A stretch of DNA of 64,000 nucleotides from assembly GCA_030425385.1 (NCBI GenBank), contig JAUIAH010000001.1, positions 496,001 to 560,000 on the forward strand, written 5' to 3'. Source of the DNA: Verrucomicrobiia bacterium. Its GTDB lineage: Bacteria > Verrucomicrobiota > Verrucomicrobiia > Verrucomicrobiales > DEV007. Below are positions 19,924-29,238 of the stretch, one piece after another; position 1 is the first letter of the stretch, and the number at the start of each line of letters is the position of its first letter. Below the pieces are notes generated by a model. The model saw only the letters and a list, made by a program, of their open reading frames with translations. It made no database searches and was not told the origin of the DNA. The position numbers and the translations under genes are program-made.

Positions 19924-20739
19924 CTAGTCCAAAGGGAGCAAGCGGCGCTCGCGTCGTGCGTAGCGGGCCAGCGACGTGTACCCAGACCGCTTGGCGAGAG
20001 CGCGGGCCGCTTCGAAATCGCGCCCCACCTCTTCTGGGGCATGCGCGTCCGAACTAATGACCAAGGGGATCGCAGCCTTGGCGGCAAGTGTTAGAAACGC
20101 CTCGGTAGGATACATCTCCCCGATGGGCTTGTGCAGACCGGCCGTATTGATCTCTGTGCCGATCTTCGCGCTCTTCATGGCGTCAATCCCTTGGCGATAG
20201 TATGGGGTGAGGTCACCCTCGGGGACGTCTCCAAACTTCTTGGGGAGATCGGGATGGGCCATGAAATCGAACTGACCTGTGGCACAGGCCGCGGCAAAGA
20301 GTTCCCAGTAGCGCGCCCACATTTCCTCAGGTGAATAGCGAGCCTGCACCTGACTGAGATGCTCCGGATGATCGACAACTAAGCTGTCTGTTAGGTAATG
20401 GACGCTACCGATGAGATAGTCCCACGGGGCCAGGGTGCTTAGTTCGGCGATCCAATCCTCCAGTCCGGGCAGGTAATCGACTTCTAATCCAAGCCGGACG
20501 ACCACCCCTTCCTGTCGGCCGCGCTCGCGTGCAGTCGCCACCATGTCCACATAGCGAGGCAGTTCGTCCCGCTCCATGCGCCAATCATCGAAGGGGTCCG
20601 GCATGGGGCTGTGGCAGGCAAAGCCGATCTCAGTCAGTCCCCTTTGAGCCGCCTGGTCCACGTAGGCTACCGGGTTGCCGGTGGCGTGATGGCACAGCGG
20701 TGTGTGCATATGATAGTCTGCCAGGGCGTTGAGGCTCAT
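19924..20739 (-). CDS. hisJ: Histidinol-phosphatase, PHP family (HisJ type)
   Basis: 271 residues from the ATG at 20739 (MSLNALADYHMHTPLCHHAT); the upstream in-frame extension to 20814 is not protein-like. PHP metal-binding motifs are DYHMHTPLC, EIGFACHSPMP, GLEVDYLPG, IGSVHYL, FMAHPDLPKKFG, and the C-terminal ISSDAHAPEEVG. This pattern matches the HisJ/HisK monofunctional histidinol-phosphate phosphatase of histidine biosynthesis, step eight. The folP gene follows 5 nt downstream, and an ABC exporter is divergently transcribed from the 113-bp gap upstream. Confidence 0.88.
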   Translation of the reverse strand: MSLNALADYHMHTPLCHHATGNPVAYVDQAAQRGLTEIGFACHSPMPDPFDDWRMERDELPRYVDMVATARERGRQEGVVVRLGLEVDYLPGLEDWIAELSTLAPWDYLIGSVHYLTDSLVVDHPEHLSQVQARYSPEEMWARYWELFAAACATGQFDFMAHPDLPKKFGDVPEGDLTPYYRQGIDAMKSAKIGTEINTAGLHKPIGEMYPTEAFLTLAAKAAIPLVISSDAHAPEEVGRDFEAARALAKRSGYTSLARYARRERRLLPLD

Positions 20740-20852
20740 GGTCTTGGAGGGACCGCGACCCTCGGCGTGATTCTGGCAAAGACCAGGGAAAAATCGTGTC
20801 GCGCGCTTGATCATTTCCTTGTTTGCCCGGCGATTGTGCTGAAGATCACCGG

Positions 20853-22640
20853 GTGAGTAGCCTCAAACGCTTTGCCCCCTATTACGGGCTCCTAGCGCCA
20901 TACAAAGTCGTCTTCGTCCTGGCGATTCTTTGTGGGCTGATCTATGCGGTCTCAAGTGGGCTTGGCTTTCCCTGGGTCGTGAAGGAAGTGTTCCCAGTCA
21001 TCTTCGACAATGATGCGGAAATGGCGGGAAATGTGGCGTCTGCGGCGGGTGATCGCGACCGGATGCTCTTGCAAACCATTCTTCTCTTACCCTTGATCAT
21101 CCTCGTGCGGGCGGTGGCGGGATTTCTCAATGTGTATCTCATGGCGTATTGCGGGGTGAGAGTGCTAGAGAAAGTTCGGGGCGATGTCTTTTCGAAATTG
21201 CAGGACCTGCACGTGGGCTACTTTCAACATACGAACAAGGGCGATCTGATCAGTCGCTTGATGGTGGATTGCAATTTGGTGAAACATTGTGTGGTTGAGG
21301 TGTCTAACAGTCTTATTAAAGAGCCGTTCACCTTTCTTGCCGCACTGGGTTATCTCGTGTGGTTGTCCGTTCAGCATCAAGAGAACCTCTTTCTCCTCTT
21401 CTGTCTGGCCGCCATTCCCATTTGCGTGCTGCCTATTCGTCATATTGGCAAGAAACTCACGCGGCGTGCCAAGCAATTGCAGAAACAGAGCGGTACCGTC
21501 ACGGAAGTGGCCTCGGAGAACTTCGGAGCTGTCCGCGAGGTGCGCGCGTTCACGTTAGAAGACCGGGAGCGGGGTAAGTTTGCCCAGGCAGTGTCGAAAT
21601 ACCTGCGCTTTCAGTTAGGCGTGGTGAAATATGATAAGAGCTTGTCTCCTGTGATCGAGATCATCACCGGATTGGCGATCACTATTGCGATCTATGCCGC
21701 GGCGCGTTCCGAGTGGGATTTGAAGGCCGATCAAGTGACGTCGCTCTTTCTGGCCTTGCATATGTGTTATCAGCCCATCAAGAAGATTGGGAGCATCAAT
21801 AACCAATTGAAACGAGGGATCGCTTCATTGGATCGCATTGAAGAGATTCTGCATGCGCCGGTATTGATCGAAGATAAGCCGGATGCCCGTATGTTGCCTG
21901 AGCCTGTGCAGGGTCGGATCACGTTTGAGAATGTCAGTTTCCGATACGATGAAGAAGGCACCGTGCCCGTGCTGCGGCGCTTGGATGGGGAATTGGAGCC
22001 TGGCAAAGCCTACGCATTGGTCGGTCCTAGCGGTGCGGGGAAGTCGACGTTTATCAACTTAGTGCTTCGCTTCTATGATCCGACGGAAGGGCGGATTCTG
22101 ATCGATGGGATTGATCTGCGAGACCTCAAACAAGGCAATTTGAGGGGGCATATGGGGTTGGTGCCTCAGGATCCCGTGCTCTTCAATGACACCATTCGTG
22201 AGAATATCCGTCTCAGCCGGCCCGATGCGACTGAAGCGGAGATTGTGAAAGCGGCGGCGAAGGCGAATGCGCTAGGGTTCATCGAGAATGAGCCACAGGG
22301 GTTCGATACCCTGGTGGGGGATCGTGGCACGCGACTGTCCGGGGGGCAGAAGCAGCGGATAGCCATCGCGCGTGCCTTTCTCCGCAATCCCCCGATTCTG
22401 ATTCTAGATGAAGCGTCTTCTGCTTTGGACTCTGAGAGTGAAAGCCGGGTCCAAGCCGAGTTGCAGACGTTGATGGAAGGGAAGACGGTCTTGATGATTG
22501 CGCACCGCTTTGCCACCCTGAAGTTAGCGGATGAAATCCTCGTCTTTGATCAAGGAGAACTGACCGCGCGGGGCGACCACGACGCCCTCATGAAGCTCAG
22601 TCCAGTCTATCAGAATCTTTACCAGAAACAGGAACTCTAA
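20853..22640 (+). CDS. ABC transporter, fused permease-ATPase (MsbA-like)
   Basis: A GTG at 20853 gives 595 residues (VSSLKRFAPYYGLLAPYKVV); a frame extension to 20823 exists but lacks a better start. The N-terminal half is the six-helix ABC-exporter domain, with a coupling segment around VGYFQHTNKGDLISRLMVD. The C-terminal ATPase has Walker A GPSGAGKS, the Q-loop VPQDPVLFND, the signature LSGGQKQRIAIARA, Walker B ILILDEASSALD and the H-loop MIAHRF. Half-transporters of this type work as homodimers and export lipids such as lipid A precursors, or drugs. The gene is followed after 19 bp by a methyltransferase, probably co-transcribed. Confidence 0.9.
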   Translation: MSSLKRFAPYYGLLAPYKVVFVLAILCGLIYAVSSGLGFPWVVKEVFPVIFDNDAEMAGNVASAAGDRDRMLLQTILLLPLIILVRAVAGFLNVYLMAYCGVRVLEKVRGDVFSKLQDLHVGYFQHTNKGDLISRLMVDCNLVKHCVVEVSNSLIKEPFTFLAALGYLVWLSVQHQENLFLLFCLAAIPICVLPIRHIGKKLTRRAKQLQKQSGTVTEVASENFGAVREVRAFTLEDRERGKFAQAVSKYLRFQLGVVKYDKSLSPVIEIITGLAITIAIYAAARSEWDLKADQVTSLFLALHMCYQPIKKIGSINNQLKRGIASLDRIEEILHAPVLIEDKPDARMLPEPVQGRITFENVSFRYDEEGTVPVLRRLDGELEPGKAYALVGPSGAGKSTFINLVLRFYDPTEGRILIDGIDLRDLKQGNLRGHMGLVPQDPVLFNDTIRENIRLSRPDATEAEIVKAAAKANALGFIENEPQGFDTLVGDRGTRLSGGQKQRIAIARAFLRNPPILILDEASSALDSESESRVQAELQTLMEGKTVLMIAHRFATLKLADEILVFDQGELTARGDHDALMKLSPVYQNLYQKQEL

Positions 22641-22659
22641 CTTTATTCGAATCCCATCC

Positions 22660-23349
22660 GTGAGCAACGCTGACTTCTTCGATCGCGCCTACGCCGACAA
22701 CGGTCCCAAGATCCTCAATGGCTTTTCTCGGCCAGTCTATCATAATCTCATGGGAGCGCTTTACGGGCATCAGTTTGATAAGATGGGCTACGGCGGCATG
22801 ATCCGCCACACGGAGGCTGGCATGCTTTACGAGTGGGCCAGCGAGGTTCCGCGTGGTGGTACCATTGTGGAAATCGGCTGCTATGGCGGCCTCTCCACGA
22901 GCTATCTCGTCAAGGGTTCGGAAGGGCGGGACGTGCAGATTGTGTCCATTGATCCCTTTGACTCCGACCTGAATGTCCAGGCAGAGCGTACGGATGGCTG
23001 CGTGGCTCTCGAAGACAAGCCTAACAAAGAACTGGTCGCTGAGCGTATGGCCGGTCTAGGCGCAGGAGATCGCGTGACTCTGATCGAGGGTTATTCGCAG
23101 GAAGTGGTGAAGGATTGGGATCGCGCCATCGACTTTCTTTGGATCGATGGGAACCACGACCAGGCCTATTTGGACTACACGGACTGGTCGCCCCATCTTA
23201 AGGTGGGCGGCCGGATTGGCTTTCACGATGCCCATCCCCGCTATGGTTATCCACAGGTTGCGGAGGATGTGCGGAAAGCGCTAGACAGCGACCAGTGGAC
23301 GCGCCTTGAACACGTGAAGAGCATCATCTGCGCCGTCAAAGCGCGGTGA
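22660..23349 (+). CDS. Class I SAM-dependent methyltransferase (Methyltransf_24-like)
   Basis: 229 residues from a GTG at 22660. The Rossmann-type SAM site is GGTIVEIGCYGGLSTSYL, followed by the acidic end of strand two (VQIVSIDPF), and later FLWIDGNHDQAYLDYTDW and GGRIGFHDAHPRYG. The IDGNHxxxxVxxD pattern is typical of the Methyltransf_24 group, which includes sugar and cephalosporin-type O-methyltransferases. The metal-binding Asp-His-Asp-like residues fit an O-methyltransferase. Substrate unknown. It probably shares the transcript of the ABC exporter. Its stop lies 3 bp from the stop of the convergent next gene. Confidence 0.85.
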   Translation: MSNADFFDRAYADNGPKILNGFSRPVYHNLMGALYGHQFDKMGYGGMIRHTEAGMLYEWASEVPRGGTIVEIGCYGGLSTSYLVKGSEGRDVQIVSIDPFDSDLNVQAERTDGCVALEDKPNKELVAERMAGLGAGDRVTLIEGYSQEVVKDWDRAIDFLWIDGNHDQAYLDYTDWSPHLKVGGRIGFHDAHPRYGYPQVAEDVRKALDSDQWTRLEHVKSIICAVKAR

Positions 23350-23352
23350 TGT

Positions 23353-23928
23353 TTACTTGTCGTCTTTGATGTTGAAGACCTTTGGCTCTTGGGCATCGAG
23401 CGAGACCTTCCAGACGGTACCTTCCTTCACCACGGAGACAAAGGCGAGCTCGGAAAAGGCTTTGCCTTCGGCCGCGAACTCTTTGCGGATCACCACATGC
23501 ACCATGTCTTTCCCTTCGGGAACGGTGCCCAGGGTCTTCATGGCGAGCGTCTTCTTCATCGCTGCAATGTGCTTGTCTGGATCGACCAGGCGCTTTGTCT
23601 TGGCCATTCCGCGACGGATGAACACTTCAGAGGGCGACATCTTGTCAAGATCGCCGATTTTGGACATGCCAAGCAGGCGCAAGAGTTCTTCCTCTTCCGC
23701 CATGGTCGGTGCCCGGTTGAGGTAGCGTTTCTGAAACTCCTTGAGATTCTGGAGACTCTTCGTTTCCACAAGCTTCACCGCCTCGTCCCAGGAGTGAACA
23801 TGGATCGCCTTCATGTACTTCTCCGCCACTTTATAAGCAGGGTGCAGGTTTCCCTGAGCCGAGGCTCCTGTCAGCGCCAGCAACAGGATACCGATGGAGA
23901 GCAAGAACGAACGTCGAAGAGCAGTCAT
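23353..23928 (-). CDS. Secreted hypothetical protein
   Basis: 191 residues with a clear signal peptide (RRSFLLSIGILLLALTGASA). The mature part begins with a helical segment (HPAYKVAEKYMKAIHVHSWD) and ends with an alternating beta region (VHVVIRKEFAAEG, ELAFVSVVKEGTVWKVSL). This arrangement resembles NTF2-like (SnoaL/DUF4878-type) domains, where the last strands end in W-K-V. No catalytic residues are identifiable. A single gene, convergent with the methyltransferase and divergent from the PEP-CTERM gene. Confidence 0.75.
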   Translation of the reverse strand: MTALRRSFLLSIGILLLALTGASAQGNLHPAYKVAEKYMKAIHVHSWDEAVKLVETKSLQNLKEFQKRYLNRAPTMAEEEELLRLLGMSKIGDLDKMSPSEVFIRRGMAKTKRLVDPDKHIAAMKKTLAMKTLGTVPEGKDMVHVVIRKEFAAEGKAFSELAFVSVVKEGTVWKVSLDAQEPKVFNIKDDK

Positions 23929-24040
23929 AGTAGATCGGACTATGGGGGGAGTGGGCGGAATGGCAAGCAGATGGCACCTTGTAACGATCAGGTCAGAAAT
24001 GGTGAAAGGTCTTGAAGGTTAGGGGAATTTGATAAATGCT

Positions 24041-24044
24041 GGAG
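24041..24044 (+). promoter_or_regulatory. Shine-Dalgarno of the PEP-CTERM gene
   Basis: GGAG, 5 nt before the ATG at 24050. It decides this start over the in-frame ATA/ATG-like upstream codons and is one of very few clear ribosome binding sites in the window. Confidence 0.65.
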
Positions 24045-24049
24045 ATGCT

Positions 24050-24625
24050 ATGAGAATCTTCCTCCTCCCTCTCTTAGGATTCCTTTCCGCGCCGATGGCT
24101 CTTGCGGGCTTGATGTTTACCCTATCAGACAACGGAGCTGGGGGAATTGATGTGGTTGGCACGGGAAGTGGAAGTATTACTGCGGACAAGACGGATGACA
24201 CTTGGGAGATTAACAAGTTCCAGGTTGATTTCATTGAGGATTCGTTTGGGACAAGTATTAGGCATGCAAACACCGTAACAGGAACGTTGACCAATACCTC
24301 CACGATGGTCAGTGTTCCTGTCACTCAGTTCAGTCTTGACCGGGATACCGGTTCGATGTTGGAAGATGATATTAGATTTAAGACCGATTCGATCGCGTTT
24401 TTGACGGATCACACCTTCACATTCTCGTTGAATGCAACGTTTGACTCTTCAAACGCAGCCTTTTCAGATTTGATTCCAGGAATGACCCTAGATCTTGGAG
24501 GAGGTTCCGATGAGATCTTTGGTACTACTAGCTTAACCGTTGTCCCGGAGCCCTCTGCTTTCCTCACTTCCGCGATGCTTGGATTGTTCCTGTTGAGGCG
24601 TCGGAAGACGACGCGCCTTTCCTGA
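24050..24625 (+). CDS. PEP-CTERM sorting-domain protein
   Basis: 191 residues beginning with a signal peptide (MRIFLLPLLGFLSAPMALAG). The middle is a Ser/Thr/Asp-rich beta domain without recognised family. The C-terminus is a textbook PEP-CTERM signal: VPEPSAF, a hydrophobic helix (LTSAMLGLFLL) and the basic tail RRRKTTR. Such proteins are processed by exosortase and delivered to the cell surface or extracellular polysaccharide. No exosortase or PEP-CTERM gene cluster lies in the window; the proteins are usually scattered. The gene is visibly richer in A and T than its neighbours. Confidence 0.85.
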   Translation: MRIFLLPLLGFLSAPMALAGLMFTLSDNGAGGIDVVGTGSGSITADKTDDTWEINKFQVDFIEDSFGTSIRHANTVTGTLTNTSTMVSVPVTQFSLDRDTGSMLEDDIRFKTDSIAFLTDHTFTFSLNATFDSSNAAFSDLIPGMTLDLGGGSDEIFGTTSLTVVPEPSAFLTSAMLGLFLLRRRKTTRLS

Positions 24626-24647
24626 GGGTAGGGGGTTTCTGGCGAGC

Positions 24648-26111
24648 GTGTTGGCAGCTACAGATGGGCTTCTCGGTCCGGCGGGATTGACCGTCGTTGG
24701 CTGCTATTTGCTTGTGCTGATCTTGCTTGGGTGGCTGGGCCACCGGGCGAAGAAAGAGAATTCGCTCGCCGATTTCTATCTTGGGGGGCGTGGGATGGGC
24801 TTGGTGGTGCTGTTGCTGACGTTGTATGCGACACAGTACAGTGGGAATACCATGCTGGGGTTCGTGGGGAGTGCGTACCGCCAGGGGTATCAGTTCCTCG
24901 TGGCGGTGACCTTCATGATGGCGATCGTGGGGTTTTATCTGATCTATGCGCCCAAACTGCATCGCTTGTCGCATGAGCGGCATTATGTGACGATTGGCGA
25001 TTTCTTGCAGGATCGGTATCGGTCCACACCCTTGACGCTGTTCGCCACGATGTTGGGCGTGGTGGCGCTGGGTAATTACATCCTTACCAATCTCAAGGCC
25101 TTGGGATTGCTGGTCGAGATCGTGACTGGGATTGAAGGCAGTTATATCCCTGGTGTGATCATACTGGCCGTGATCATGCTGGTCTATGAGTTGTTAGGCG
25201 GCTTGCGATCGGTGGCGTGGACGGATGTGTTGCAGGGCTCGCTGTTGCTGGTCGGGGTGATGTCCATCTTCATTGTTTCGCAGGTGGCATTTGGAGGGAT
25301 GGTGGAGGCGGCCACGGTGATTCGCGAAACGCGCCCGGAGTTGATGGAAGTGCCCTCGTGGTCCGACAAAGTGAATTGGCTTTGCCGCGTTCTGTTGGTT
25401 GGGCTGGGCATTTGCATGTATCCGCATGCCATCCAGCGGATCTATGCCGCGAAGGATTCGGCAACCTTGCGGCGTTCCTTTCAGTTCATGGTGTTTCTGC
25501 CCTTGGTCACGACCTTCCTCATGATGTTGTTGGGGATCATGGGGGTGGCCCAATTTCCCAATTTGGTGACCGAGGCCCAGGATCGCAGTGATTCGGTGAC
25601 CTTACTTTGGTTGGAGGCGATCGTGCAGGAGGTGCCTGCGATGCGTTGGATCGTGGTGGTGTGCATCAGTGCCATTCTCGCGGCGACGATGTCGACCGTG
25701 GATTCGGCGTTGTTAGCCATCGCCTCGCTCATGGCGAAAGACGTTTATCCGAAGATCGCTCCCGGGATGAAGATTGAGCGCTTGCAGCTCCTGGGGAAAT
25801 GGACTTCCGCCGCGGTCATGGCGCTGGCCGTGCTGTTGGCGATCCTTCTCAAAGACAGCCAGTCGATCTGGGCATTGATCAAGTTGAAGCTGGAGCTGCT
25901 GTGTCAGGTGACCCCTGCGGTTCTCCTTGGCATCCACTGGCGGCGTATGCGGAAAGGGCCGGTTCTGTGGGGAATGGTCATCGGTACGGCGTTCGCCGTC
26001 GTTTTCCAGCGTTCAGACGCGGCCTTATTCGATGTGGTACCCCCTGGCTTGGTGGGATTGGCACTAAATTTTATGATCGTTGTGGGGGGAACCCTTCAGA
26101 AACGTGCCTGA
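24648..26111 (+). CDS. Sodium:solute symporter family protein
   Basis: 487 residues, with a GTG start at 24648. It has about 13 hydrophobic segments and the SSS-family landmarks: LADFYLGGRGMGL after the first helix, TQYSGNTMLGFVGSAYRQG, the helix around VTIGDFLQDRY, LLGGLRSVAWTDVLQG, and AILAATMSTVDSALLAIASL, which contains the sodium-site Ser/Asp residues. The substrate cannot be read from the sequence; sugars, amino acids and carboxylates are all known in the family. It lies 22 bp after the PEP-CTERM gene on the same strand. Confidence 0.9.
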   Translation: MLAATDGLLGPAGLTVVGCYLLVLILLGWLGHRAKKENSLADFYLGGRGMGLVVLLLTLYATQYSGNTMLGFVGSAYRQGYQFLVAVTFMMAIVGFYLIYAPKLHRLSHERHYVTIGDFLQDRYRSTPLTLFATMLGVVALGNYILTNLKALGLLVEIVTGIEGSYIPGVIILAVIMLVYELLGGLRSVAWTDVLQGSLLLVGVMSIFIVSQVAFGGMVEAATVIRETRPELMEVPSWSDKVNWLCRVLLVGLGICMYPHAIQRIYAAKDSATLRRSFQFMVFLPLVTTFLMMLLGIMGVAQFPNLVTEAQDRSDSVTLLWLEAIVQEVPAMRWIVVVCISAILAATMSTVDSALLAIASLMAKDVYPKIAPGMKIERLQLLGKWTSAAVMALAVLLAILLKDSQSIWALIKLKLELLCQVTPAVLLGIHWRRMRKGPVLWGMVIGTAFAVVFQRSDAALFDVVPPGLVGLALNFMIVVGGTLQKRA

Positions 26112-26277
26112 TGAATGGAGTTTAAGCTCGCGAGTACTTTCTCATCTTAGTATCTTAAAACTGCTGTGTTGGGCCATCTTGACGACCATTTGCCTTGCGT
26201 TCTCAAGGTTAAGAGACAGGTTCGATAAGTTCTTTCGGATTTCCTAATATTCTTTTATCATCGCTTCCCTTCCCCTC

Positions 26278-28704
26278 ATGGATCAAGGTTCCGCTCACTC
26301 GTCAACTCGTTCCTGGTCGCTCCTAAGCGATGGCTTGGAGCCGCGGGTGGCGTCTGGGGCGATTGGGTTTGGACGCGGATTCTCTCTTCCTGATGAGAAT
26401 CGTCTCCCGATGCTTGGCCCCCAAGTGGCCCGTGGCTTCGCGAAGCGCCGCCTTCCTCGCGTGATCGGTTCCCCGTCAGAGGAGGTGCGTGAAGACGCCG
26501 ACCATGCCATTCGCGTGGATCGCTTGATCCAGGAAGAGGATGAGCCTACCTCAGCGCCGGTCGCCGAGACCGTGCCCGTCGAAGAGGTAGTCACGGCACC
26601 AGAGCCCGATTCCGAGCCCGTGCCCGAAGTCGAGGCAATGCCTGTGGCCGAAGAGGAGGCAGTTGCCATAGACAACGAGATCAAGGAGGCCGACGAATTT
26701 CAACAACCGCAAGCTCCCACACCTGTATCCGAGGCGCCCGCTCCTCGTCCGGAAGAAGGTGATGACCGCAAGACCGCAATCAACAACCAAGCAAGTGTCC
26801 CTGCTGAACCGGCCGAGGCGCTGACGACCGACTCCACATCCATGACTTCTCCTTCGTCTCATCAACTACCGGGCAATGGCTTCTCGGTTTGGACCCAATC
26901 CCCTCCACCTGTGCACGCGATCCAATTGCGTTCGAATGACGGTGGTGGGGCTGCCGACACGCCTCCGGCAGGTGGCGGCGGCGACTCTGGTTCTGGATCG
27001 GGTGGCAGCGGGGATTCCGGCAGTCATTTCGAAACGCATCCGCCTGCGCCATCTCCGAAGCGATCGGGTGGCGGTGGATTCATGAAATGGGCCGCCATCT
27101 TCCTCTTTCTCTGTGCCCTGGCAGCCTTCTTGAGCACGGATAGCAAGTTGAAGGAAGCTGAGGAAGCGAACGAAGGCCTCACCTCTGAGAACGATAGTCT
27201 TGCCAAGGAGAAACAGCAGTTCCACGACAGCTGGGTCGAAGAGCAAGGCAAGACGGCTAAGTTGACGGAAGAAGTGAGCGGTTTGGAAACGTCCCTCGCC
27301 GATTCCAAGACAAAGATCACTGAGTTAACGGCGCAGAAAGAAGGTCTTAGCAAGACGATCGATGAACTGCGCGGCTCCCTCGCCATGGCGATTGAGGATC
27401 ACAAGAACACCGAGGCTTCGTTGCAGAAAGTGATCAAAGGCTTGGAGACCAAGAATGCGGAGCTGACGAGCAATTTGCAGCAAGAGCAACAAGCGTTGAA
27501 GACCCTCGACACGCGCTTGGCGGAGGTCATGGCGGAGCTCGAGCAGGCTAAGAATGCTAATCAGGCCTTGGTGGAAGAGAACGCCGGTTTGAAAGACAAG
27601 GTGTCCCAGTTGCAATCCACCCTCGATAAGACAGTGAAAGATGCCGAGGCGAAGGAAGCGGAATTGCGCAAACAGTTAGAGGAACTCAAGAGCGCTAACG
27701 AGTCCCTCACCAAGTCCGTGGAAGACATGAAGGGCAAGTTGGAGGCTAAGGACGAAGCGCTCGCTGAGGAAGAGAAAGCGGGCGCCAACGCCCAAAGCCA
27801 GATCGAATCACTCGCAGAGAAGCTGCAACAAGCTGTGGCTGCCCGTGACAACCTCGATGAGGAAAAGCAGGCGCTGACAGAATCCTTAGGGAAGCTCAGG
27901 ACGCAGTTGCAAGCGGCAGGCCAGGACGCTTCCAAGGTAGCTCTGCAAGAGCGCCTAGAGAAACTCGAAACCGAAGGCGTGCGTTCGACAGAGCGCATCA
28001 AGGAATTGACCGAGACGCGTGATGCTCTCTTGCAGCGCAACCAGGATCTTCAAAGCGCGGTGGAAGCATTGAATGGCGACCTTTCCAAGCTCGCCGAGAA
28101 AGAAGAAACGGAAGAATCAGCCCTCACTGCCCGGATCCAGGAGCTCACGAAGACAAATTCGGAATTAAAGAAATCGTTAGACGATCAGCGCAAGCAGTTC
28201 AATCAACTCCTCCGGGACGCGAACCGCGGCGAAGCCGTCACGCAGCCCAGTGCCGGATCTGATCCAGCCGTCCTCAAAGGTGCTCTCCAAGATTTGAAGA
28301 AGACTCTCGGGCAAACGTTAGAGCGCGAATCCGATTCCAAAGCGCAGTTATCGGAAATGCTCGTTTCCCACACTGACGAAATGCTCAAGCTCAACACGCG
28401 TATGGCCGCGACGGAGAACGAGCTGGATCTGGCTAAGAAGCTTTTGTCCGAGTTGGACGCCCTCCGCGACGAGGTCCATCATCTCCGTGAGCAGGGTCGT
28501 ACCCTAGAATCCGAGCTTGCCCAGCGCGCCACCCATATCACGACCCTCAACGACGACAACCAGTCCTGGGAAAAAGAGACGGCGCGATTGCGGCTCTTGT
28601 TAGAAACAGAGAAGATTGCTCAGAACAAACTCCGCGTGTTCGTCGGTGATCTTCAGAAGCGCTTGGATGCGCTTGAGCAGCCTGCTGCGGTTGCCAATAA
28701 GTAA
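26278..28704 (+). CDS. Bitopic membrane protein with a 500-residue coiled coil
   Basis: 808 residues, not recognised. Residues 1-65 are an Arg/Gly-containing segment, 80-175 are Pro/Glu-rich (PVEEVVTAPEPDSEPVPEV), and 180-265 are a Gly/Ser-rich linker (GGGGDSGSGSGGSGDSGS). A single membrane helix follows (FMKWAAIFLFLCALAAFL, about 268-286). From there to the end runs an almost unbroken heptad-repeat coiled coil of Glu, Lys, Leu and Ala. The topology rule (basic residues before the helix) places the coiled coil in the periplasm. A structural, envelope-tethering or polymer-forming role would fit. Its 166-bp upstream gap is AT-rich and probably holds the promoter. Convergent with the DUF3307 gene, 22 bp away. 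Confidence 0.8.
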   Translation: MDQGSAHSSTRSWSLLSDGLEPRVASGAIGFGRGFSLPDENRLPMLGPQVARGFAKRRLPRVIGSPSEEVREDADHAIRVDRLIQEEDEPTSAPVAETVPVEEVVTAPEPDSEPVPEVEAMPVAEEEAVAIDNEIKEADEFQQPQAPTPVSEAPAPRPEEGDDRKTAINNQASVPAEPAEALTTDSTSMTSPSSHQLPGNGFSVWTQSPPPVHAIQLRSNDGGGAADTPPAGGGGDSGSGSGGSGDSGSHFETHPPAPSPKRSGGGGFMKWAAIFLFLCALAAFLSTDSKLKEAEEANEGLTSENDSLAKEKQQFHDSWVEEQGKTAKLTEEVSGLETSLADSKTKITELTAQKEGLSKTIDELRGSLAMAIEDHKNTEASLQKVIKGLETKNAELTSNLQQEQQALKTLDTRLAEVMAELEQAKNANQALVEENAGLKDKVSQLQSTLDKTVKDAEAKEAELRKQLEELKSANESLTKSVEDMKGKLEAKDEALAEEEKAGANAQSQIESLAEKLQQAVAARDNLDEEKQALTESLGKLRTQLQAAGQDASKVALQERLEKLETEGVRSTERIKELTETRDALLQRNQDLQSAVEALNGDLSKLAEKEETEESALTARIQELTKTNSELKKSLDDQRKQFNQLLRDANRGEAVTQPSAGSDPAVLKGALQDLKKTLGQTLERESDSKAQLSEMLVSHTDEMLKLNTRMAATENELDLAKKLLSELDALRDEVHHLREQGRTLESELAQRATHITTLNDDNQSWEKETARLRLLLETEKIAQNKLRVFVGDLQKRLDALEQPAAVANK

Positions 28705-28726
28705 GAGTAGAAAGGAGGAAGTCAGG

Positions 28727-29152
28727 TCAAGGCCATTGGATCCCTGCTAGGAAGAGGCCCACGTAGACCGCCTTACACACCACGTGAAGGATTTGGTCTG
28801 TATAGAAGCCCGTCATCCCTTCATTCTTCACGAAGTCAATCGTCCAGTGGAGGAGGAACTCGATCATGCTGAGAATCACGCTTCCCGTGATCAGCCACAC
28901 CATCGCGGCGTGCACGCAGCAGTGGATCGTGAGGCAGAAGAACCACATTCCCCGGGGCCATTCCTTGCCACCGGTGATGGCCGATAGATCCGCGTGCCGA
29001 TCCTTTCCCACCGCGAGGAAATCACCCTGAAGGGGAAAGTCTCCAAGAGCATGTCCCAACACCAGCGCCCACAGAAGGACAAGGGCATTCCACCACGCAG
29101 GAAGATCCGCACGAATGATCTCCGCATGGGCGAATTGGAAGAGGGTTTCCAT
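28727..29152 (-). CDS. DUF3307 family membrane protein
   Basis: 141 residues with about four membrane helices. The DUF3307 pattern is present: LGHALGDFPLQGDFLAVGK, then a histidine pair in LTIHCCVHAAMVW, and EFLLHWTIDFVKNEG. The conserved His and Asp residues inside helices suggest a metal-binding or transport role, but none has been shown. The start follows an inverted repeat (29164-29189) by 11 nt. Confidence 0.8.
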   Translation of the reverse strand: METLFQFAHAEIIRADLPAWWNALVLLWALVLGHALGDFPLQGDFLAVGKDRHADLSAITGGKEWPRGMWFFCLTIHCCVHAAMVWLITGSVILSMIEFLLHWTIDFVKNEGMTGFYTDQILHVVCKAVYVGLFLAGIQWP

Positions 29153-29163
29153 AAATCAAGTCC

Positions 29164-29189
29164 CTGATTCACCGTGGACGGTGAATCAG
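29164..29189 (-). terminator. Inverted repeat, probable terminator of the cNMP-fold gene
   Basis: Perfect 11-bp stem CTGATTCACCG (29164-29174) and CGGTGAATCAG (29179-29189) with a TGGA loop, between the stop at 29239 and the DUF3307 start at 29152. On the minus strand it is followed by GGACTTGATTT, a weak T tail. It could also fold in the DUF3307 leader. Confidence 0.6.
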
Positions 29190-29238
29190 AGTGGAAGGGA
29201 GGAGGTGACGTGAGTGGTGATCTCGTAAGAGACCTGAT

